Source: Blastobasis lacticolella
Taxonomy: Eukaryota > Arthropoda > Insecta > Lepidoptera > Blastobasidae
DNA length: 64,000 bases
Direction of reading: 5' to 3'
NCBI GenBank assembly: GCA_905147135.1
Contig: LR990045.1
Coordinates: 13,430,173 to 13,494,172 of the forward strand
Shown here: in pieces, positions 35,901 to 47,900 of the stretch
How positions within the stretch are numbered: the stretch's first letter is position 1
Layout: each line of letters opens with the position of its first letter
The notes under the pieces: model-generated
What the model was told of the DNA's origin: nothing
Databases searched by the model: none
Seen by the model: only the letters and a program-made list of their open reading frames with translations
Translations under genes and position numbers: made by a program

Positions 35901-38900
35901 ATGTATGAGGCTCAAGTCCTGTTGAAGATGTTGATGATCAAATTCATTCGCAAAGGCTCTGGGTAGGCAATAGAACAGTACTGCAATATTAGGATTGCTA
36001 TACTATTTCGTTTTTACTTTAAAATATTATATATTTGATCACCAAAAATTGATTCTGATAACACTGGTAGCAGCCCTACGGGACTATTGTAAAAACTGTA
36101 ATAACTGCTGGTATATAAGGAGTATAGAATTGATTGACTGTATACGAAGGTTTCGGACGATGGTTTGAAGACAGGTGTCGCTCTGTGGCCCGCTGTGCAG
36201 CGACGCGCCGTAGCTCGTCGCGGCCTTGAACCCGTACCTCTAGAGACCGAAGTAGAGAAATAGTTATTTTAAGAAAGTATGTAGTTTCTCTATGGCTCCG
36301 CCATTGTTGATAGGCGCCAACAGAAAACTAATCTAACCCCCCATTTTTTATACTAAGATGAATATACTATTTCCGTAAATGCTTGTTACAGTTCCCAGAA
36401 GTCGCCTCAGGCCACCTTGTTGCATATATAGCTGCTTCTGCATTTTCTTTATCATTTCTTCTCGATAAACTTGTCGACGAAATGAAACCTGCAACTTATG
36501 CTGGATTTTCTATATCAGTTGTATTACTTATATTTAGTTACTTATTCGCTATTTTTATAGTAATACCAAAACTATTTGCCGAGTATTTGTTACGCTTAAG
36601 AAGAATTTGTGATTTTCACGCACGCATACAAAGAATTGTAGAAGAAACTAAAAGACGTAACACTGACCCGTCAGTGTCTGATAGCGTGGAAAGATTTTAC
36701 CAGTTAATGTGGGTGAAACACAGCGGCATTCCTAAAATGCCCGATGTATTATCGGAACTACCGAGAAATTTAAGGGTTGTTATGAAATCTGACTTAGTCT
36801 GGCCAGTTTTCTACCACAGTCCCATTTTTAGGGAGACATCGGTACCATTTAAGCGATGGCTGGGCCAGTATATGAATCTCGAATACAAGTTGCCGCAGGA
36901 GCGGTTTTTTATGGGAGTTCACTGCTATTCCAGTTGGTATTACTTGAAATCTGGTATAATACAATTTATATCTTCAGATGATGCGTCTTCCCCTATACTT
37001 TCACTTACAAGTGGCACTCTTTTCGGAGATATTGCTTTTTATTGTCCTCCACTGCATCGAAACGTGCAAATTAATTGTCTTACTTATTGTGAAATATACA
37101 CAGTTCGCCGAAGAACTATTATAAATGCTTTGCACGTATTTCCCGAGGATCGTGAAAAAATTATAGATCGAGTGTGGGGTAAAATTAACCACGCCCGAAC
37201 TTTGATGAGCACCAAAAATCAAGTTTTAACTTTGAACAGATCTGAGCAAGAAGATATTGACTGGATTAAACAGCGATGGTGGCAGATATACGAAATCTTA
37301 GATTTTCACAAGGTTAAGACGTCAGCACGTGATATTAATGATAAAATTCCTGTGGAACATGCATTGTACCACTGTCCTAAGTATATTGGACAATTAGTAT
37401 TGTGTAGCGACATGAAACTTAAGAAAATAACCCTTTTCGCGACAACAGAATTTCCATGGGTTTTATTACCAGACAGCACTTTCGATAAAGTATGGAGACG
37501 AATAATGTATTTTGTAATCTGTCTCGTACTTATTGTTTATCCGCCAAGCTTAATAAGAAGAATAAAACCATTATGGTTCTGGTACTTTGACTTCGCTGTG
37601 ACTAGTCTTTTTTTCGCAGACGTTTTAGTATCTCTTATGACTTGGCCTAAAAAGGATGATCATCCAACGGTTGAACTTTATTCGAATCTAATACAACGAG
37701 TTAAGACTCGGAATTTTATTCTGGATATAGTGGCTACTTTTCCAATCGAAGATATTGCACTTGCAGCGGGGATGGACGAAATGTACTATATTTTGAAATT
37801 CAATAAACTAATCAAAATATATGTCCTTTTTACAACAGATAAATATAAAGAATATGACAGAAAATATGATCCAATGGATACAATTTATTTCAAACAGTTG
37901 TTGATAATGTTTTGCTTCGTATACGTAGCCGCATATTTTCTTTACGAATTACAGCGTTTCGTACCAGGTCAACTAAGTACGATTTACCTTTTTGGAGAGA
38001 CCGTCTGCCCTCATTACAGCACCGGTACAAAATGTGATCAAGATGCTAAAGGTTATATTCACGTATTCGTTGCTTATGTATTTGAATTAGTGTTCAATGA
38101 AATGAAAGCAACAACACAATTAGAATTAATATTAGGCATGTGTATGTGTTGCGCCTCATATATTTTAATGCTTTTCATAAAAGTCAAGTTTGTTTCGTCA
38201 TTATTTTTAAAATACAAAGACAAAACTACATACCATTACTTTGTTGCAACCCTGAAAAAGCACCTAATAGATAACAAAGTTCACCCTGACCTTATAAGGC
38301 GTATGGATCGACACCTAATGTGTCATTGGAAATATTTTTGTGGTATGGACGTTATTAATCCAGATATTTTAAAAGATGAACCACAATATATCCATTGGAA
38401 GTTTCAAGGCGCTGTAGCTGAAAATATAATAGGGTCGTCGAAGATATTTAAGGGGGCCAGTCGTGATCTCATAAAAGAACTAAGTACCCATGCAAAATTC
38501 CTGTTAATTCCTAGAGTTGCCAGCATTGCAATTTTTGGGGTACCTTTGAGAAATGTCAATTGGATTGTTAATGTAAGTTGATATTATACTACCTGCCTAC
38601 TATTCTTAGTGATATTAGAGTGTGATATGTTGGACATTTTGCCGATTGCTCACAAAAGAACGGACGAAAATTATTATCATTACAGCTCCTGCCAGGGTCC
38701 GCTTCCATCTCCCAATTCATCCGGTCTTCAGCATTCTCGCGTCGTAAGAATTGAATCTCGCATTTAGCAGCGTCATCAATCTATCGCCTCTTGGATCTCC
38801 CTTGGGACTCCTTACCTGATGCTGTCAGGCATTTTAAACGTCATCCGCAGGATTATATAAGATTACTTATGGTACATGTGACAAAACTTTAGAAAGCCGT

Positions 38901-41900
38901 AATGGCATTCTGACACTGAGCATTCCTAGCGAAGTCTCATGTTTATAATGTAATCTATTAAACGGTTACGGTAGTTCGTAGTGCCATGGCCCATGATACC
39001 ATTTTTCAATATTTTCCGTAGACATGCTCATATATTTCTCCTCACCTGCTCGCGGTCTCCCTGCTGACAGACGGACGAGGCTCTGGCGAACCGGCTTCTC
39101 CCTAACGGGTTGTGCGGGGCGGATGGTAGTCGCCGCACAAAAGCCAAAACACCGCTAAATAAACGTATGAAAAGGTCCGCTACACGAAATGAACACCATG
39201 CTAGGGCGTCGCCGTTGAACGACGCACAGGGATATCGCTTTACACCTGCGATAAGTGGGCTTGGGCTACCCTGTTACGCGCGGGCAGGGTTAAAGAAGTT
39301 AGTGCCAAGTAGTAGGAAGCTCCGCTCCGTCACGCTGAACGTTGGTTCTCTGACGGGCCAGTCCCGGGAGCTGGCCAACTTGTTGCACAGGCGCCGCGTT
39401 CAAGTGGCGTTCCTGCAAGAGACGAGGTGGCGTGGCTCCAAGTCTAGGGAAAACGGGCAGGGATACAAGCTCTTGTACACCGGATCCGCAGAAGGGGGTC
39501 GCTATTGTGGTAGACGACGAGTTCCGGAACGGCATTCTGGAGGTGAACAGGGTGAGCGATCGACTCATGGTGTTCATAGCGCAAATTAGGGTATAACAAC
39601 CAACCTCATTAGCGCCTATGCTCCCCAGTCCGGCTGCGCCGACACCGAAAACACTGCCTTCTGGAACAGTTTCGAAAATACCCTGCGACGTATACCATCC
39701 TCCGAACAGATTGCGGCAGCTATCAAGGTATCAAACTTATGAGCCACACAATGAAGCTATTCGAACGGATTATTGACCAGCGACTTCGCCAGGAATGCTC
39801 TTCACGGCTTCAGGCCGGGCTGCAGCACTATGGATCCAATCTTTGCTCTCAGGGTCCGCCAGGAGTCCCATTGCAGTAGAAATCAACGGAAGGAGATAAT
39901 TTGGTGGGCTCTGAGAGCAAAGTCTGTGCCTGAGGCGTACATTTGTATTATACAGGACATGTATGCCAATACTGGAGCTGTAGTCAAAACCATCGTAGGT
40001 CATACAAATCCCTTCCCGATTACTGTAGGTGTTCACCAGGGCTCTGTGCTGAGTCCTTACTTGTTTTGCATTGTGCTCGATGCCCTCTCAGCGGAAATTC
40101 AGGACATGCCTCCCTGGCTTATGAAGTACGCTGACGACATTGTACTGGTGAGCAAGCTCAGGCAGGACCTTGAGACACGGGTAAACACGTGGAACGACGT
40201 GCTAGAAAACGGTTGTTTAAAACTGAACTTCGCCAAAACAAAGTTTATGGCCTGCTGCAGCTCGGATCCCGACACCATCCGTATAGGTAACGAAACTGTT
40301 AATAGAACAGATAAATCTAAATACCTCGGATCCGTGATGCACGAGTCTGGTGATGCCGCCCCCGATGTCAAGTCCCGAATCTCTGCAGCCTTGGCCAAAT
40401 GGCGGGAACTCACGGCAGTCATCTGTGACCCTAAAATCCCTATCAAGCTCAAAGGGCTTATATACAAGAGTATAATTAGACCTGTGATGCTCTATGGCTG
40501 CGAGACATGGCCAGCGCTGACTAAACACGTTCGCGAAATGAAAATGCTGCGCTGGATGTGCGGAGTTACATGGCTCGATCGAGTACGTAATTAATACATC
40601 CGTGACAGTCTTGGCGTGAGGGATATCGCGGACAAGATCGAGGAGGCTCGCCTGCGCTGGTTTGATCACGTGTTGCGTAAGCCTCAGGGATATGTGGGAA
40701 ATAGGTGCCTGAACCTGCCGGTATCAGGAAAGAGACTCCGTGGGCGACCCAAGAAGCGATGGATTGACATCGCTGAATCGGATGCGAGAGCCAACGGATT
40801 ACGACGCGAGGATGCCGAAGACCGGGCGAAGTGGAGAAGAACTTGTAGGAAACCGGATCCTGGCAGACGCCGGGATAAGCGCTAGGACGATGATGATAAT
40901 AATGCTCATATATTTCTGATTTAATTTGCAAATTGTACTAAACAATAAACAAATTTTAATGTCATGCAACAAGAGTAACCAACATATGTATTGACTGCAT
41001 CTTGCTTCCAGGGTCAAGTAAGATGTGAATATATTGGTGAAAATAATGAGGTGGCAAGATACTACATAGGGAGTGGGGAAATGTTGTGCTTAGGAGCTGT
41101 ATTTTTCAGCACTGGTTCCCTTCGATCATACATGACTGCAACAGACTGCGAAGTAATTTCTATTTATTTAGTAGGTATAGCAAGTAGCTACCTAAGTATA
41201 TTACATAAGTTTTCTTTGATACAGATAATTACAATTGAAAGAAAATTATTTCTCCAAACAATCAAACGATACCCTGAGGATTGGCTACATATAAAAAATT
41301 GTGTCGAGCAAGTCGGACCATCATATATTCAATATTACAAAGCATATGCGGCAGAACACAGTGAGGTAAGTTCCTCATTAATAGTGGAGTAGAAATAACC
41401 GTAAAAATAGCTTGAGGTAGAACTAATTGTAACAAAAATACTAAAATTTTACACCCGTACCATTGAAATTATATTTTTCATACAATGAGGAAGATGAGTG
41501 TGATTTTTTTATGATGTATAGAGATCAAATATAAAATCTAAAACATTAGTGAACATTTTTTTTCGATATCTTAAAAACTGAATTTTCTATGAATTTTTAA
41601 TATGTTACTCATTCCCTAAGAAAAGGGGATTTTGCGTACCGCTACAACCGAGAGCGTCTTGCTCATAAGCGCTTAGGAATTCAAAAAAGTGTGTAAAGTA
41701 TAATTTGTAGAGCACTTTATAGGCTTTAATTTAGTCATAGACTATATTCCCGTAGGACGCACTGTTCTTGAGATATTTACGAAATACCAAAAAATGGGAC
41801 CTTTCAACCCCCTTCACTCCAAAAGCGCCAAAGGCACAAGTATCTACGAGTATATATTTTTAGTATTTATTTTATTTTTATTTTATTTATTTCCATACAG

Positions 41901-44900
41901 TTTAACAGCAATAAAATTTAGTATGTTGATTAGAACCGTATTACTTTTATGAAGCAATAAACATTTGAGTATTGAGTACCTACCATTTGCCGCAATAATC
42001 ATTTCTGTTACAATTAGTTCAACTTCTCAAACTATTACTATTGCACTATAAACCAAGATTCGTTTTAAGTTATTTAAAAAAATTGGTTTGAGTCTTGGAC
42101 AATGTTGACTAGTGTGATGAAACACACAAAGGATCAATCGCGGTTTTGTTTAATTTTATCGTGTCGAAAATTTAACTGCATCCCTAGCGAGCGGTTACAC
42201 AGAACAGACACTAAGACGCAGACACGTCGCGGACGCGGCGCCTGTTCAATTTACTTTCATACTACATGTATAGAACCGTCGGGACGCAAAACATACAGGA
42301 AAGACAGGGCGCGGACAGGGCGCGGACGCGTCGCATACACGACTTAAAACATACAGAAAAGACGAGGCACGGGCGCGCCGCGGGCGAGAGCGGGGGTGCG
42401 GGCGAGGCGCGGAGCCGGGCCTCGCCTGCAGCGCTTGCTGTCCTTGTCTTGCCTACGCTCTTGACTGTCTTTCCTGTATGTTCCTGTAGGTCACATTTGT
42501 CTTTAAACTAACATTGGGTTTGTTACTACCCCACAATACATTTTAAGGAACTAGGGGTTCAGTTAGGGAACATGCTGGTGGTACCATTATACATATATAA
42601 GTCTTTGGGTGGTACAGTCGAGTTCATTAATATGTGAGCATTGCCAGGGCTTCAATTATAAATGTACATGGAAGGGTACTTATATATCTGAGCAGATGTA
42701 CATATGTTTGATTGATGAATCTGCTCAGATATATAAGTACCCTTCCATGTACATTTATATTTGAAGCCTTGGTAATGCTTACATATTAATGAACTCGACT
42801 GTACCTTGTTAAGTACAAATATTAATCCGCGATTTATCCTCATGTACTACCAGTCGGTTTCATCATCAGGTATTTCTCCGGCACGACTTCGTTCGCGTGG
42901 CGTCGTACCCCTACCTTATCAAACACCTACCCTACCATACCATACTCTTTTTATTCATAACTTGCTTTTTTGCCCGTTTTTAAGTTTATCCATTACAAAC
43001 AAACAAACAAACCTTTTCTCTTTTTAATATACAGGGTATAAAAAGACCGCTAGCATTAATTGAAACCTCATATTCTACCCATGAAACTGAACAACTTTCC
43101 CCAAGAAACATACCCGACATTCTTTTTAAAAAGAAAAGTTGTATTTTTGTACAAAAAAATATCAAGTATCGATAACTACATCGTTTACAATTAATTTAGA
43201 CACTTAAAGTTCAAATTTAAGTTAAATAGATGCACTTTAAGTAAAAGCACGCAATGTAAAGCGTGCAGGCCGGCCGGCCGCGCGGGGTCAGTGGCCACTG
43301 GTCACGTGGGCGAGCGAGAGGCGTGCGCCGGACGATGCACATTGCGCGTCGCAATTAATTATTTAATTTAGGTAGCAAATTATGAAGTCATTTCCGCGAG
43401 TTTGATTCTTGTTGAAAGTTGTTCAGTTTCATGGGTAGAATATGGAGTTTCAATTAATGCTAGCGGTCTTTTTACACCCTGTATATGTATAACCTTGATA
43501 TAATTTTTATTAATCTTTTGTTTTTGTCTCAACTAGTATAAGCTGTCTTTGCGTGAACGAATTTTTCACTCTCGGAATTCTGTAGCGCTAGAGACTGGTG
43601 TCGAAGTTATATATGACAGACCATTACTAAACGAAGTAATTTACGGTGTCGTGAACGATCCTGAATCAAAGTAAGTACTTTTATACTTTGGATTCCAAGA
43701 TTTTAGGCCATTTTGTATAAGTACTTATCTGTAATTAGAGCGTCGGTGGCCGAGCGGTTTGAGTATGCAACTCGTAAGCCAGAGGTCCCGGGTTCGAATT
43801 CCGCTCCGGTCATGTACCAATGACTGTTTTCTGAGTTATGTACATTAGTTGAATACTAACCGATGCTCTTACGGTGAGGGATAACATCGTGATAAAACCT
43901 GCACATTCAGGCCACTAGATATGTAACCATGATTCAATTTGGTCAGGTTCCCCTGGTAGCAGGGTCATGGAGGTCAGATGGCTGTCGCTCTACTGTAATT
44001 ACCTGACCTGCAAAATCCTGGATTATGGTCTAGGCGGACCCCGGGCTTTCGTGCGCGAGAGCACAACCGGGACATTAACACCAAGATGATTTTTTTTTAC
44101 TTACCTTTAATTGGCCGTAGAGTAGATTAGCATCGACCCTATAGGCGCTGTCCTAAAACTTCCATTGCTAACTCAAATACCAGAGATGCTAAAGCAGTGC
44201 TAAGTATCGCGCGCGCATGAAATGGAGCGGCCAGGTACGTCGAGCGCACAAGCGTAGTGCCGATTGCGGACGCAATTGTTGCGAAAGCCGCAGCGAAAGT
44301 GATTGGCAACAACGCGCTCGCTCGACCAATAGAAGACTTCAAAACCGCTCGACGCACGACCGTTTCGAATTAAGACTGCGCCTTACACTCGTGGCGTGAC
44401 ACAGTGCCAAATGATATTTGAATCTGTGGTGAGTCCACTTTGTAAATGTCATCAATTTGCATCTTGGCCGGACCCGCAAATATGCAAGTCTAGCTTCAAT
44501 GATGACGTCATAACTGCAGCTAAGCTGCTACTCCACTCCGCCTTTAACATCAGAGAGTTTCCAAATAAAAATGGTTTTTAATTTTTACAGATACACTTTC
44601 ATATGGATGGTAATACGTACAGTAACTGTAATTGCATCTATTACATTTATTTCGGTGCAAGGTAACTTTTGTGTTTTTGGTAGCTATAAAAGTAGTTATT
44701 AAGCTTTTGCTGATATTAAATTAAGGATTGTCCTTGTAGGACATACTATAAATAGTATATATTTATAGTAGGTCCTACAAGGAAAATCCTACTATATAAA
44801 TATGATTTCAAAATGTCTTCCGAATAACTTTTGGGAAAAGTCCAAACCCTAAAGTTGTGTACGACCTATTTTGGTCACTTCCATACTCTGTAAGATTATC

Positions 44901-47900
44901 GTGCACTGAACAACGAACTCCTTGCGCATCTTGAAGGTAACTATCTCCTCAGTGGATCTTCTGGTGTATGTCACACAATTATGGAGTAAGGCCTTTGAGA
45001 GACATGGCGAGACCCTTGCTGTGTCTCTTGATATCTCCAAGGCATTTTACAGGGTTTGGCATGCGGGCCTTCTAAGCAGGCTTCCTTCATTTGGTATTCC
45101 TGTTGGCTTTTGCTCCTGCCATATCGGATTTTCTGAGTGGACGGATTGAAATCCGTGTAGTTTTCGATGGCTACTCGACTAATCTTCAGGCTATCGACGC
45201 AGGAGTTCCTCAGGGATCGTAATGTCCGCTTTTTATTCCTGCTACATATTAACAATCTGCCTTTGGGTACGCAGGCGACAGCATAGTAACGGATAGATAT
45301 ATGTCAGAGGCAAAAGCCAACAGGGACGACATTCAGTATTATCGAGAGGCTATGGTTTGTCGTTTGGACAAAGCTCTCAAGGCAGTCTCTGATTGGGGTG
45401 AAGCCAATTTGGTGCCGTTCAACGCAACCAAAACTCAGGCGTGTTTGTTTTCCGCCAAAAGGAGTCCATTCCATCTAACTACAACTTTTCGGGATATTCC
45501 TGTGGAAATTACCGGCAACCTACAACTTCTTGGGGTTGAACTATCTACAAATATCAACTTCGACCAGTACATCGAATCCAAGGCAAAGACTGCAGCAAAA
45601 AAACTTGGTATCCTCTCGAAGGTTAGGCGGTACTTCACTTTAAAGCAATTGCTTCAGTTATATCAAGCACAAGTCCGATCCTGCATGGAGTACTGCTGCC
45701 ACCTCTAGGATGGATCAGCCAAATATCAACTGGCGGCTTTGGATTCGGTGGAAAAACGTGCAAAGAAGATAATTTGTGACCCGCGGTTGATTGAAGCTAG
45801 GCTGCAGAGCCTCGAACATCAGCGTAGGGTTGCGCGTCTGTCGGTCTTCTACAGATTACATTTAGGAGAGTGTGCGAGGCAGCTGCATGACCTCATTCCG
45901 CCGGCCCCTTTCCGCCATCGAGAGACGCGATCCGGGCGAGCGCTTTATCCTTATGTAGTGGATCTTCCAACAATCCGCACGAACCGCTTTGGCTTGATTT
46001 TTATAATGCGAACGGCTAAGGAGTGGAACGTGTTGCCTGCGAGTGTTTCCTAATAGTAGGGGAGCCCAAGCGGGGATTTCGGGATTTACTGAAGCGCGGC
46101 AGATTAATATACAGGGGGATACCTTGTACCCGGTTAAGTACCTCCACCAAATATGAGCCTCATATATATGGCCGCCCGTCAAGGATAAAGGATCAGATTA
46201 GTAAAAAAAAAATTATCATCAGAAATTTTCGAGCGCGTCAGATTAAGGTAGGGTGAGTTAATTACATGCTAAAAAGTGAATATTCCACTAATCTGACAAT
46301 TTGCAAGTGACGTGAAGAAAGGGGAGGGCTGCAAAGTTGCAAAAAAAAAACGTCATCTCGACATTCTCGAGCGTGGGTGAAATAATTCAAGGATCACGTA
46401 AAATATATAATCTGACGATTTCCACAAGTCGAAGTTACAAAAATTCGTCGATAAAGTTTAATACGTGCAGCTACGTGATGCCTATATTCCCCACCCCGCG
46501 TTTCTATTCTCTTTCACTTTTTCTCTATCTATTACTCTCTAACTCCGTCCCCACTCTGTTTTCTGTTGCCATGACATCATCACAGCTGATCAAACAGCTT
46601 GTTCGTGGCATGATATTATTTACAATGTATTTCTAACGTTTTAGCTTATTTTGTTCAAACTCAAACTCAAACTCAAATACGTTTATTCAGTTTAGGTTTT
46701 CACAAACACTTATGAACGTCATAATTATAATTATAATATAAAATTAATGCTAGGCACCACGGCACCATCGAGCGGACAACGGTTTCTTGGCTAGTATGTA
46801 GGGCCATATAAAAAAGAAAACAAAGATAAGACTCCGTGGCCAAAGATTTTATTCTTTGTCCGCGACACTGTAAAAAAAAAATTATTTTTTTAAAATTATC
46901 AGATTAGGCAAATCCCTCCAGATAATCGTCAGATTATGAGACAGCACGTCTAGGACATAAAGATGAACCATATATATCTTAATCTGACACGCTTGAGTAT
47001 TTCAAAATGGCGAATTTTTTTGGCACATTCTAATAATGGCCGCGAGTTAGCGTCACATCCAAATCGTCAGATTATTAGATGAGAGCATTTTTTTAGGTTC
47101 ACTTAACAGCCCCTTAGAAAATCTGACGCGCTCGATAAATTTTTTTTTTTTCATTTTCAACCCCTACGTATGACCACCCCCATCATGCAAACGATCAGAT
47201 TAAAATACGTTCATTATTAAAAATACGTAGGACATGGATGCTATCAATATCTGACGCGCTCGAGTATGTCCATGCAATAGTTTTTTTTTTACATTTTTGA
47301 AAATCTATAGCCGCTCCCCCCACCGATGAAAAGGTATACATTATATAACATTTTTTTCTTTTTATTATATAAGCTTCGCAACTCAATAGGTCTCTATGAC
47401 GCTCGAGTAAATCCCCATTTAGCATCGTGGGCTCTATAATCAATATAATCTGGATGCCTTTAAAACTAGAGTGAATAGGCTGTTCCTTTAAAACTAGAGT
47501 GAGTAGGCATCGTCACTTACCAACAGGTGTGATGGTGGTCAAATGCCTGTCTTGTATTACATAAAAAAAGAGTAGTTTCTTTTGATTTTGATGATTCTGG
47601 CCCAATTAGAGGCAAGGGTTTCCATCAGAATTATTTTTATTTACACGCATTTCTGTTGTGTAGATATTTTAGACATTGCATTATCTAAATGGCTAGTCGA
47701 GCTCAAACGTTTCTCGGTACATTTTTAATGGTATGCTATAAGATTATTGCTGAGATGTATGGTTATGGTTGCAGGTGGCAGCGGAGCAATGTATAAGAGA
47801 TACTTGGACTATGGCGTCTCACTATGCCGTTACATATCAGCTGTGGATATAATGTTAAAATTAATAGTAAGTGTTAAATTTAGGTACTTACGGTCGCCGT

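Noticed and set aside
41153..41224. Treating 41012-41392 as one uninterrupted exon
   Set aside because: The frame is open, but splicing out GTAATT...ATACAG gives a better CNBD match (TDCE-IITIERK); retention is kept only as a possible isoform.
43738..43815. Functional tRNA gene
   Set aside because: A and B boxes are present, but the arms do not fold into a clean cloverleaf and the unit is followed by the SINE body found in four other copies.
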